Shown here: piece after piece, positions 52,387-60,373 of the stretch
Layout: each line of letters opens with the position of its first letter
Numbering within the stretch: the stretch's first letter is position 1
DNA from: Chryseobacterium jejuense
Lineage (GTDB): Bacteria; Bacteroidota; Bacteroidia; Flavobacteriales; Weeksellaceae
NCBI RefSeq assembly: GCF_900100075.1
Contig: NZ_FNEG01000001.1
Location: 372,001 to 436,000 of the forward strand
Length of the DNA: 64,000 nucleotides
Direction: 5' to 3'
Position numbers and translations under genes: made by a program
Notes under the pieces: generated by a model
The model's database searches: none
The model's input: the letters and a program-made list of their open reading frames with translations, nothing else
What the model was told of the DNA's origin: nothing

Positions 52387-53259
52387 ATGAGTAAACAGAT
52401 TTTCATAATACTATTTCTGGTGATAATCGGAAATGTTGGGTGTTCAGGTAAGTACAATTCAAAGGAAATAAAAAGCGAAATTAATATCAATAAGCCTATA
52501 TACGAATTGGCAGTTGAGGCCCAAGGATGCTATTTGGAAGTCTATGTGAATGATGTTCCTGTTTATTTTAATTATAATATTGGTGCCACGGTGCTACGGA
52601 TGCCTATCAATAATTTTATTCCCAAAAGCGGCGGTCAAAAAGTATCATTTAAAATGATTTCTGTAGATGGAAAGCCATTTTCTACGAATACCTATGCTTC
52701 CTTAACAATTAATGAATATCCGAAAGGAGAGACACAGCAGAAAAAAACTGTGTTTTCTTATCAAACTTCCCCCTTTGAATCTGAAAATGAAGGAAGTTTT
52801 AGCATAGAAAACTCCTTTGAAACCAATATTCCTTATCAATTGATTGATTGGAGACAGGGAGTTGATCTTACGAAGGAAGACCCGGAAATAATAAGAAAAG
52901 AAATAGAAGAAATATATAGAGACTATACGGAAGCATTTAAAAATGCAGATTTATCCAAATATAAAAAGCTTGTAAAATGGAGACAGGAGAATGCCTTTGC
53001 TTCAATGTATTACACACAGGATCAGAGAACGGAAGTTGAAAAATCCTATGTTGATGGAATTCAAAACCAAAAAGTAAAACTTTTTCCATTAGAAAACTAT
53101 AAACTTGTGTTTTATGGAAACGGAAAATTGGCTGGTTTCCAAAAGAAAAATGAAGCTCCGGGAATTTATATTGATAGTGAAAATAAAGACGATGCATTTT
53201 TGGAATATATATTATTATACAGGAAAAGTAAAAATGCTCCTTTGGAAGTTATTCTGTAA
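52387..53259 (+). CDS. Island lipoprotein, family A, copy 3
   Basis: The protein has 290 residues. The lipoprotein signal ends I-G-N-V-G-C-S (Cys near 19). It has the full family A pattern: P-I-Y-E-L-A-V-E-A-Q-G-C-Y-L-E-V-Y-V-N-D-V-P-V, then F-I-P-K-S-G-G-Q-K-V-S-F-K, F-E-T-N-I-P-Y-Q, a helix I-R-K-E-I-E-E-I-Y-R-D-Y, and P-L-E-N-Y-K-L-V-F-Y-G-N-G-K-L-A-G-F. It is most like the first copy in the N-D-(I/V)-P-V region. It heads the last A-B-DUF3592 set of the island. Confidence 0.62.
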   Translation: MSKQIFIILFLVIIGNVGCSGKYNSKEIKSEININKPIYELAVEAQGCYLEVYVNDVPVYFNYNIGATVLRMPINNFIPKSGGQKVSFKMISVDGKPFSTNTYASLTINEYPKGETQQKKTVFSYQTSPFESENEGSFSIENSFETNIPYQLIDWRQGVDLTKEDPEIIRKEIEEIYRDYTEAFKNADLSKYKKLVKWRQENAFASMYYTQDQRTEVEKSYVDGIQNQKVKLFPLENYKLVFYGNGKLAGFQKKNEAPGIYIDSENKDDAFLEYILLYRKSKNAPLEVIL

Positions 53260-53301
53260 AGAACTTAAGACCTTGCTGAAAGACAGAAATTATATAATTA
53301 A

Positions 53302-53973
53302 ATGAAAATCAAATATACATTCATTATTCTTTTTCTCAATCTGATGATGATTTCCTGCCAGTCAAAATCTGAACAAACAGATTTGAATATTCTGCAGGAG
53401 CCTAAAAGCGTTTTTACCAATAAAACATATCCGTTGAGATATCATAATTATACAGATGAGGTTCATCGTAGGATTGTATTACAGGGAACTCAGATTCAGG
53501 AAAAATGGCAGCCTTTTAAAGATCACAAGCTTGATTATATGGATGTCTATTGCAATAAAGAGAGAATCATTGGTTTTAAAGGATATTTAGTAGAAACTGA
53601 TGCTGAAAATAATAGAGATAAGGTATATCAGGACCTTGTAAGACGTATTTCAGCAGATAAGAGTTATCATCAGATTGAATTGAAAAATGATGATCCGAAT
53701 GTTGTAACCCATGAATGGGAATCTAAAGAATTGATACTTGGTTTAAAGTATGAAAGAATAAATAAAAGTATTGCTTTGATAGCCGTATATAAAAGTGAAT
53801 TACCTCATTTTTTTGATAAAGTCTTCTATGATGAATTTTTAAATGTAACAAAACTCAGAAACTCAGATTCAGAAATTCATTTGAAAGAACTAAAAGTGCA
53901 GCCTTCAGCAAATGATAAAAACTTTTACAAAGAAAAATTTAAAGACCTGAAAAAAGAGTATGGAAAGAAATGA
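53302..53973 (+). CDS. Island lipoprotein, family B, copy 3
   Basis: The protein has 223 residues, with a lipoprotein signal ending L-M-M-I-S-C-Q-S-K (Cys near 19). It shows Y-M-D-V-Y-C-N-K-E-R-I-I-G-F-K-G-Y-L-V-E, a helix Y-Q-D-L-V-R-R-I-S, and W-E-S-K-E-L-I-L-G-L-K-Y-E. These elements parallel the family B protein at 50591 (I-V-G-I-E-Y-D-V). The end of the gene overlaps the following DUF3592-like gene by 14 bases (in another frame), so the two are translationally coupled. Confidence 0.52.
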   Translation: MKIKYTFIILFLNLMMISCQSKSEQTDLNILQEPKSVFTNKTYPLRYHNYTDEVHRRIVLQGTQIQEKWQPFKDHKLDYMDVYCNKERIIGFKGYLVETDAENNRDKVYQDLVRRISADKSYHQIELKNDDPNVVTHEWESKELILGLKYERINKSIALIAVYKSELPHFFDKVFYDEFLNVTKLRNSDSEIHLKELKVQPSANDKNFYKEKFKDLKKEYGKK

Positions 53974-54478
53974 TGTGGTAAATCAATACAGAATAGAAAA
54001 AAAAAGAGATAATCGTTTAATCGTTATTCTCGCTACTATCTTTACACTTTTATTCCTGGGAATGGGGGCTGGAGGAGTCTATTACAATTGTAGTAAATTG
54101 TACAGGCATATCAATTTAGTATCTAATGGAGTGAAAACGGAAGCAAGGATTACGGGGTATAAAGAAAGCTGGTCGAAGGATGGTGACGAGATTAATTATA
54201 CCAAAATGTATTCTCCGGTTATCACTTATTATGATTCTTCCAATCATTCATATATTCTTCATGCTGATTATAGCAGTAACAGCAAAGAATGGTCCAATGA
54301 TGTAACCGTGTACTTTGATAAAAAAGATCCTTCCAAAGCCATTCTTGGTGGGTTTTGGAATCTTTGGTTTGGCCCATTTATATTCCTGTGCCTTTACATG
54401 ATCCCATTAATAATTGGATTGCTTGTTCTAATATATTACTTTGGAACATTAAAAAAGAAAAAACCGTTTATAACTTAA
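53960..54478 (+). CDS. DUF3592-like membrane protein, copy 3
   Basis: The protein has 172 residues. After a polar N-terminus of 20 residues comes a helix (F-L-G-M-G-A-G-G-V-Y-Y-N), the beta domain with V-S-N-G-V-K-T-E-A-R-I-T-G-Y, M-Y-S-P-V-I-T-Y-Y-D, H-A-D-Y-S-S-N-S-K-E-W-S-N-D-V-T-V-Y-F-D, and a second helix. The fit to copy 2 is close. The stop codon overlaps the stop of the oppositely directed MFS gene by four bases, and the shared terminator lies inside both reading frames. This marks the right edge of the island. Confidence 0.72.
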   Translation: MERNDVVNQYRIEKKRDNRLIVILATIFTLLFLGMGAGGVYYNCSKLYRHINLVSNGVKTEARITGYKESWSKDGDEINYTKMYSPVITYYDSSNHSYILHADYSSNSKEWSNDVTVYFDKKDPSKAILGGFWNLWFGPFIFLCLYMIPLIIGLLVLIYYFGTLKKKKPFIT

Positions 54479-54489
54479 ACGGTTTTTTC
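54457..54489. terminator. Bidirectional terminator inside overlapping gene ends
   Basis: A perfect 14-bp inverted repeat (arms 54457-54470 and 54476-54489, gaaaaaaccgttta and its complement) with a five-base loop. A and T tracts on each side give a U tail in both directions. It is coding for both converging genes. Confidence 0.9.
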
Positions 54490-55623
54490 TTTTGATTTGA
54501 ATGCCAGTAAAGTAATGACTCCAATCCCTGAAAAAATAACACATGAAATTCCCAGATTCTGAATAAAACCTATACTTATCAAACCGCTTCCTATCAATAC
54601 ATAATAAATAAGTCCCAATAAAGCCCCAGCGCTTCCGGTTTCGTTTTTATAATGGATTAAGGCAGTACTCAGAATATTTGGAATAGCCATACTGAAAGCC
54701 ATCACAATAAAGAAGTATGGTGCCAGAAAATAAATCCCATAACTGGTTAAGATCCATACAAAAACAGAAGCTACAAATGAACCAATCACACTGGAGGTAA
54801 CTAAGATCTTAGGCGCAATGTTTTTTAAAAGTAGAAATCTGTTTAGCTTTGCCCCCACAAAAGTTCCAGCAGCCAATATAATACTACTATACCCGAAAAT
54901 ATAGGATGAATACTGCTGTCCTTTGAAAATAAAAGGAGCCAGTGAATAATACGAAAACAACAAAACATTAAAGCTCATAACCAATAAACAACATCTGATG
55001 ATTTCCCGGTCTCTAAGCATTCGTTTCAGTAAATTGAACAGGATATGAAAATTGATCTCTTTTCCAAAATGGTGAGTTTCGGAAACATTTCTTCTGGAAA
55101 GAATATAAAATACCACTGCCACCAGATATAAAGTAATAAACACACCTTGATGGCCGGCTGAAGAAGCCAGAGCTGAACCAGCGGTCATTCCGATAACCGG
55201 ACTGATGGATAAACCAATCCCAATCCATGAAAATACTTTGCTGATATGGTCTTTGTCATAAGTATCACGAAGAATAGTCTGGGTAACAATGGATCCTACA
55301 GAAATTCCAAAAGCAGAAATAATTCTTGCAGCAAGTAAAACCATAAAGTTGGGCGCAAAAATGGCAGCAAAAGTTCCAATTCCATAAGTAATCAGTCCAT
55401 ATTCCAACGACTTTTTTCTTCCGATCCTATCGCATTGTATACCCCAAAATGCCACTCCCAAAGCAAATGCAATAAAATACAGACTTATTGTTAAGGTGGT
55501 AGATTCTTCATTTACTCCAAATGTTTGCTGAACCATTGGCAAAACGGGACTGTAAATGGTTTCCACAAACTGAGGAAGCATAACCAGAAGCGTCAATAGC
55601 CAAAGCGGATTTGTCTTTTTCAT
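54475..55623 (-). CDS. MFS transporter (multidrug efflux, Bcr/CflA-like)
   Basis: The protein has 382 residues with about 12 membrane helices. The loop after helix 2 has G-I-Q-C-D-R-I-G-R-K-K-S-L-E-Y-G, the major facilitator signature. Helix 1 holds P-Q-F-V-E-T-I-Y-S-P-V-L-P-M-V-Q, and the helix 4 to 5 region holds S-A-F-G-I-S-V-G-S-I-V-T-Q-T-I-L-R-D-T-Y, as in Bcr/CflA drug efflux pumps. An in-frame TTG at 55635 is less likely than the ATG at 55623. It is divergent from an AraC regulator gene about 75 bases away, which may control it. Confidence 0.88.
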   Translation of the reverse strand: MKKTNPLWLLTLLVMLPQFVETIYSPVLPMVQQTFGVNEESTTLTISLYFIAFALGVAFWGIQCDRIGRKKSLEYGLITYGIGTFAAIFAPNFMVLLAARIISAFGISVGSIVTQTILRDTYDKDHISKVFSWIGIGLSISPVIGMTAGSALASSAGHQGVFITLYLVAVVFYILSRRNVSETHHFGKEINFHILFNLLKRMLRDREIIRCCLLVMSFNVLLFSYYSLAPFIFKGQQYSSYIFGYSSIILAAGTFVGAKLNRFLLLKNIAPKILVTSSVIGSFVASVFVWILTSYGIYFLAPYFFIVMAFSMAIPNILSTALIHYKNETGSAGALLGLIYYVLIGSGLISIGFIQNLGISCVIFSGIGVITLLAFKSKEKTV

Positions 55624-55698
55624 TTTTTTCTGCAAAGTTTTGAAAAATTCAGTGTATATTTATAATGATATAAAAACAAAAAATATCAAAAATAAGAC

Positions 55699-56481
55699 AT
55701 GGCTATATTAAAGCAGAATGAAGAATTTGATGCAGATGCACTCAAAGAAAAGATTATTGGAATTGCTTCTGATATGGTCATGCACGATTCCGGATTTCAT
55801 AACCATAAAACAAAGGCACAGCTGCTATATGCACCTTCCGGCTGTATGACGGTAACAACTTCCGATCATCAGTTTATATTGCCGCCATTCAGAATGTTGT
55901 GGATTCCAGCCAATGAAACTCACCGGGTGAATTTCCGAAATGTTGTAGCTTATAGATCTATTTACTTTGATAGTGAATATGCTGAAAAATATATGAGTTC
56001 CAGTCTTAAGGTTCTGCATGTAAATGCTTTGTTAAAAGAAATTATTGAAAGAATCTGCTTCTGGGAATGGGCTTCTCTGAATACTACTCAGAAGAATCTT
56101 TTGAATGTATTCTGGGATGAAATAGGAAAAGCTCCTGAAGAAAGACTAGAGCTTAAAATGCCTATTGATAGACGTTTTAAGAAAATGGTAGAAGAGTGGA
56201 CAATACGAAATTCTATGCCACCCATGCTGAAAAAACTGGCAGAAGAAACGGGAGCGGTTGAAAAGACCATCACCCGTATTTTTAAAAAGGAAACCCATCT
56301 TTCTTATCAGGAATGGAGGCAGCAATGGCGTCTTCAGCGATCCATAGAACTTTTAGTGGATGGAAATTCAATAGGGGAGGTGTCTCATATTTTAGATTTC
56401 TCCTCAGACAGTGCCTTTATTGAATTCTTTAAAAAACACACCGGATCAACGCCTCTGCAATATCTCATGAAAAACGAGTAA
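55699..56481 (+). CDS. AraC family transcriptional regulator (divergent to the MFS gene)
   Basis: The protein has 260 residues. The N-terminal cupin-like domain contains H-N-H-K-T-K-A-Q-L-L-Y-A-P-S-G and P-P-F-R-M-L-W-I-P-A-N-E-T-H-R-V-N-F. The C-terminal domain (about 160-260) is a double helix-turn-helix (L-K-K-L-A-E-E-T-G-A-V-E-K-T-I-T-R-I-F-K-K-E-T, W-R-Q-Q-W-R-L-Q-R-S, and S-S-D-S-A-F-I-E-F-F-K-K-H-T-G-S-T-P). AraC proteins with this N-terminus often regulate an adjacent efflux gene, which fits the divergent layout. Confidence 0.9.
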   Translation: MAILKQNEEFDADALKEKIIGIASDMVMHDSGFHNHKTKAQLLYAPSGCMTVTTSDHQFILPPFRMLWIPANETHRVNFRNVVAYRSIYFDSEYAEKYMSSSLKVLHVNALLKEIIERICFWEWASLNTTQKNLLNVFWDEIGKAPEERLELKMPIDRRFKKMVEEWTIRNSMPPMLKKLAEETGAVEKTITRIFKKETHLSYQEWRQQWRLQRSIELLVDGNSIGEVSHILDFSSDSAFIEFFKKHTGSTPLQYLMKNE

Positions 56482-56514
56482 AATATTGTATTGAGCTTAA
56501 ATATCCCAGTTGAA

Positions 56515-56680
56515 GCACTAAATATTCCCCTCCTTTGGAGGGGTGGCAAAAATTCAAAGAATTTTTGACGGGGTGGTTTATATAAAATACTCATTTAGAC
56601 CATTAAGATTTTTATAAGCTGCGAAGCTTTCTTAATATTCTTAAAACCTTATTATCTCTTAATGGTCTAAATAAATTAAG
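56515..56680. repeat. Composite of intergenic repeats
   Basis: The segment cctcctttggaggggtgg with a following aaaaattcaaagaattttt hairpin (56527-56570) has the look of a dispersed element. It is followed by a perfect 16-bp inverted repeat (arms 56593-56608, atttagaccattaaga, and 56657-56672) with a 48-base loop that holds a second small hairpin (aagctgcgaagctt). No coding frame of interest is present. Confidence 0.6.
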
Positions 56681-56770
56681 GTATTGCCTATCAATCTATT
56701 TCTTACCCTATGCAAAGTTCATTGAGAAATATTTTCTATAACATTGTATAACCAAACTAAAATAGATACC

Positions 56771-57214
56771 ATGAACAATTATACGAATACAATAGAAGTA
56801 AAAACGACTGCTAGCAAAGCTTACAATGCTTTAGCTTATCATATTCCACTTTGGTGGACTGAAATGTTTGAAGGGGCTTCCGAAAAAACGGGAGACATAT
56901 TCACAATAAGATTCGGTGCTGATATTTACAAAACAATGCAGGTGAAAGAAGCAATCTCTGATACGAAAATGATCTGGAATGTTGAAGACTCTTTAATTGC
57001 CCTTCCGGAGTTAAAGAATCAGACAGAATGGATTGGAACAACAATCGTTTGGGAAATAGAAGAAACTGAAGAAAATTCCCGGATAAAAGTTACCCACCTC
57101 GGCTTAAACCCGGATATTGAATGTTATGATATCTGCTCCAATGGCTGGATACAGTTCTTAGGCAGCTTAAAGCTCTTCCTGGAAACGGGAAATGGAACAC
57201 CTTACAAAAAATAA
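56771..57214 (+). CDS. SRPBCC domain protein (AHSA1-like)
   Basis: The protein has 147 residues. It opens with Y-T-N-T-I-E-V-K-T-T-A-S-K-A-Y-N-A-L, the first strand and helix of the START/SRPBCC fold, and continues with W-W-T-E-M-F, I-R-F-G-A-D-I-Y-K-T-M, W-I-G-T-T-I-V-W-E-I-E-E-T, V-T-H-L-G-L-N-P and a C-terminal helix N-G-W-I-Q-F-L-G-S-L-K-L-F-L-E-T-G. These are typical of AHSA1-like stress-related or ligand-binding proteins. The ligand is unknown. An upstream in-frame TTG at 56744 is less likely than this ATG. Confidence 0.8.
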   Translation: MNNYTNTIEVKTTASKAYNALAYHIPLWWTEMFEGASEKTGDIFTIRFGADIYKTMQVKEAISDTKMIWNVEDSLIALPELKNQTEWIGTTIVWEIEETEENSRIKVTHLGLNPDIECYDICSNGWIQFLGSLKLFLETGNGTPYKK

Positions 57215-57368
57215 TAGTATACTCTGAATTCTTCAGAATATAAAACTTACATAGAGAATATCACCTATCATTCATTACCCATTACTTATTGCTCATTACT
57301 CATTACTCATTACTCATGTCTTTACTGGTAGATGTAAACGAATATTTAAATTGACTTAGGAATTAGGA

Positions 57369-57504
57369 GCGTTAAGAAAATTTCAATGTAATCCGTTAAA
57401 AAATTTCCACTGTCTGAGCATGGCTAGTATTTTGAATCGAAGCAGCACCGTATGATCCATGCGAGTTTGGAAATTTTAGGAGTACATTTCAATTTTTAGC
57501 GGAT
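57369..57504. repeat. Long imperfect inverted repeat in each array unit (first copy)
   Basis: The left arm 57369-57423 (gcgttaagaaaatttcaatg... to gcatgg) pairs with the right arm 57457-57504 (ccatgcgagtttggaaattt... to gcggat) around a 33-base loop. Matching blocks are gcatgg/ccatgc, aaatttcc/ggaaattt and caatgta/tacattt. The same 136-base element stands at 57775, 58197, 58578, 58978 and 59377. In RNA or single-stranded DNA it would make a hairpin with bulges. Confidence 0.75.
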
Positions 57505-57525
57505 AATTCCAGTCTTGAATTTTTG

Positions 57526-57553
57526 TATACTTTTGTTTTAAGACAAAAGTATA
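57526..57553. repeat. 11-bp palindrome with promoter-like boxes (first copy)
   Basis: tatacttttgt and acaaaagtata are perfect complements around a six-base loop. Copies lie at 57932, 58354, 58735, 59135 and 59534. Because it is a palindrome, each strand carries TACTTTTG, an exact TAnnTTTG box, though no -33 TTG is well placed. Confidence 0.7.
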
Positions 57554-59663
57554 GTGAGATAAAAACATATTAAAGCCAAGATCCTTTCAGGATGACAAAA
57601 CTCGCGGGAGAAACAAAAGTTATGGTATTAAAAAAGGTCGTATAGTATACAGTATAATCAATATTGAATCAGCACAACAGTATTATTATCATTCATTACT
57701 TATTGCTCATTACTCATTACTCATGTCTTACTTGTAGCTGTAAACGAACGGCTAAATTGACTTAGGAATTAGGAGCGTTAAGAAAATTTCAATGTAATCT
57801 GTTAAAAAATTTCCACTGCCTGAGCATGGCTACTATTTTGAATCGAAGCAGCACCGGATGATCCATGCGAGTTTGGAAATTTTAGGAGTACATTTCAATT
57901 TTTAGCGGATAATTCCAGTCTTGAATTTTTGTATACTTTTGTTTTAAGACAAAAGTATAGTAAGATAAAAAGCATATCAAAACAGAGATCCTTTCAGGAC
58001 GACAAAACTCGTAGGAGAAACAAAGTTTGTGATATTAAAAAAGGTTGTATCGTATACAGTATCATCAATATTGAATCAGTACAACAGTATTATTATCATT
58101 CATTACTCATTACTCATTACTTATTACTCATCGCTCATTACTCATGTCTTTACTGGTAGCTGTAAACGAACGTCTAAATTGACTTAGGAATTAGGAGCGT
58201 TAAGAAAATTTCAATGTAATCCGTTAAAAAATTCCCACTGTCTGAGCATGGCTGGTATTTTGAATCGAAGCAGCACCGGATGATCCATGCGAGTTTGGAA
58301 ATTTTAGGAGTACATTTCAATTTTTAGCGGATAATTCCAGTCTTGAATTTTTGTATACTTTTGTTTTAAGACAAAAGTATAGTAAGATAAAAAGCATATC
58401 AAAACAGAGATCCTTTCAGGAAGACAAAACAAAAGTTATGATATTAAAAAAGGTCGTATAGTATACAGTATAATCAATATTAAATCAGTACAACAGTATT
58501 ACTATCATTCACTACTCATTACTCATCTCTTTACTGGTAGATGTAAACGAATAGCTAAATTGACCTAGGAATTAGGAGCGTTAAGAAAATTTCAATGTAA
58601 TCCGTTAAAAAATTTCCACTGTCTGAGCATGGCTAGTATTTTGAATCGAAGCAGCATAGAATGATTCATGCGAGTTTGGAAATTTTAGGAGTACATTTCA
58701 ATTTTTAGCGGATAATTCCAGTCTTGAACTTTTGTATACTTTTGTTTCAAGACAAAAGTATAGTGAGATAAAAAACATATCAAAACAGAGATCCTTTCAC
58801 GATGACAAAACCAGCGGGAGAAACAAAAGTTATGGTATTAAAAAAGGTCGTATAGTATACAGTATCATCAATATTGAATCAGCACAACAGTATTATTATC
58901 ATTCATTACTCATTACTCATTACTCATGTCTTACTGGTAGATGTAAACTAATGGTTAAATTGACCTAGGAATTAGGAGCGTTAAGAAAATTTGAATGTAA
59001 TCCGTTAAAAAATTTCCACTGTCTGAGCATGGCCACTATTTTGAATCGAAGCAGCACCGGATGATCCATGCGAGTTTGGAAATTTTAGGAGTACATTTCA
59101 ATTTTTAGCGGATAATTCCAGTCTTGAATTTTTGTATACTTTTGTTTTAAGACAAAAGTATAGTGAGATAAAAACATATTAAAGCCAAGATCCTTTCAGG
59201 ACGACAAAACTCACAGGAGAAACAAAAGTTATGATATTAAAAAGGTCGTATAGTATACAGTATAATCAATATTGAATCCGTACAACAGTATTATTATCAT
59301 TCACTACTCATTACTCATTACTCATGTCTTTACTGATAGATGTAAACTAATGGTTAAATTGACCTAGGAATTAGGAGCGTTAAGAAAATTTGAATGTAAT
59401 CCGTTAAAAAATTTCCACTGTCTGAGCATGGCCACTATTTTGAATCGAAGCAGCACCGGATGATCCATGCGAGTTTGGAAATTTTAGGAGTACATTTCAA
59501 TTTTTAGCGGATAATTCCAGTCTTGAATTTTTGTATACTTTTGTTTTAAGACAAAAGTATAGTGAGATAAAAACATATTAAAGCCAAGATCCTTTCAGGA
59601 TGACAAAACTCGTGGGAGAAACAAGAGATAGGATATAAAACTAATATTCATTACCAATTACCC

Positions 59664-59699
59664 ATAAAAAAAGAAGCTGTTTACGAGTAAACAGCTTCC
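59664..59699 (-). terminator. Rho-independent terminator of rplS
   Basis: The stem gaagctgttta / taaacagcttc, followed on the minus strand by a T run (aaaaaaa on the plus strand), lies 24 bases after the rplS stop codon. Confidence 0.88.
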
Positions 59700-59722
59700 T
59701 TTTGCATTTATTGTTGTCTGAA

Positions 59723-60079
59723 TTATTTCTTCTTGTAAGCAGCGTCTTTAATTCTCGCTTTTTTACCTCTAAGATCTCTGAAGTAATAGATTCTAGCTCT
59801 TCTAACTCTACCTCTTCTGTCAACCTCGATTTTTTGAAGTGCAGGCATGTTAATAGGGAATACTCTTTCTACACCTACATCACCAGACATTTTTCTGATT
59901 GTGAAAGTTTTTGTAGAACCAGTACCTCTTAATTGGATAACTGTTCCTTTGAAGAACTGAGTTCTAGTCTTTTGTCCTTCTTTAATTTCGTAATACACAG
60001 TAATTGTATCACCTGCTTTGAATTCAGGGAATTCTTTTTTCGCAATGTACTTGTCTTGTACGTACTTTAATAAATCCAT
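59723..60079 (-). CDS. rplS: 50S ribosomal protein L19
   Basis: This 118-residue protein of the large subunit lies at the interface with the small subunit. The sequence shows F-K-A-G-D-T-I-T-V-Y-Y-E-I-K-E-G, R-T-Q-x-F-K-G-x-V-I, T-F-T-I-R-K-M-S-G-D-V-G-V-E-R-V-F-P-I-N-M-P and the basic tail R-R-G-R-V-R-R-A-R-I-Y-Y-F-R-D, all diagnostic. It is a single-gene transcript with a consensus promoter and a strong terminator. Codon use is like rpsA. Confidence 0.97.
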   Translation of the reverse strand: MDLLKYVQDKYIAKKEFPEFKAGDTITVYYEIKEGQKTRTQFFKGTVIQLRGTGSTKTFTIRKMSGDVGVERVFPINMPALQKIEVDRRGRVRRARIYYFRDLRGKKARIKDAAYKKK

Positions 60080-60148
60080 TATTAATAAAATAAAATGTTA
60101 AAGCTAAGCAACTTACACGCTTATCGTCAGAGGTTGAATAACAGGCTG

Positions 60149-60181
60149 CAAATATACAAAATAGTTTTTGAATTTACCAAA
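60149..60181 (-). promoter_or_regulatory. Promoter of rplS
   Basis: On the minus strand TTTG (60181-60178), 21 bases, then TATATTTG (60156-60149), an exact TAnnTTTG. The transcript would begin near 60142 with a leader of about 60 bases. The rest of the gap up to 60373 shows no other clear element. Confidence 0.75.
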
Positions 60182-60373
60182 TATTTAATGTGCTAAAAAC
60201 AATAATTTTTTCATTCCGGTTTCATTAAAAAATTAACAGATTCTTTAAGATTCCATCAGGCAGAGTTTATATGGGACGTCTACTTTTGCCCGAAATAAAA
60301 ATCAGAGTGATGGTTTTTTAAATTATTGATTTACAAATTAAAACTCTATATGTCATTTTAAAATTAAGCGATT

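Larger units (their letters stand above)
57265..59636. repeat. Tandem array of six about 400-bp units, gene-free
   Basis: Units begin with ttgac(t/c)taggaattaggag at 57351, 57757, 58179, 58560, 58960 and 59359, so the periods are 406, 422, 381, 400 and 399 bases. A partial tail of the unit lies at 57265-57350, and the sixth unit stops near 59636. Copies are very similar but not identical. The length differences are partly due to a variable run of cattactcattactcat. Each unit has a long imperfect inverted repeat, a perfect 11-bp palindrome, and a gatcctttcaggatgac motif related to other intergenic repeats. The small open frames inside are not conserved as protein and I do not call them. Confidence 0.95.

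Noticed and set aside
57929..58968. Open frames of 76-78 codons inside the array (57929-58159, 58732-58968)
   Set aside because: They are present in only some units, start in the palindrome, and run into the cattactcattactcat microsatellite; the frame is broken in sister units. Not genes.
57265..59636. Array as a superintegron (attC-like imperfect palindromes in tandem)
   Set aside because: The palindromes do not begin with RYYYAAC and end with GTTRRRY, there are no cassette genes between them, and no integrase is in the window.
57265..59636. CRISPR array
   Set aside because: Unit length is about 400 bases and the whole unit is conserved; there are no short repeats with unique spacers and no cas genes.
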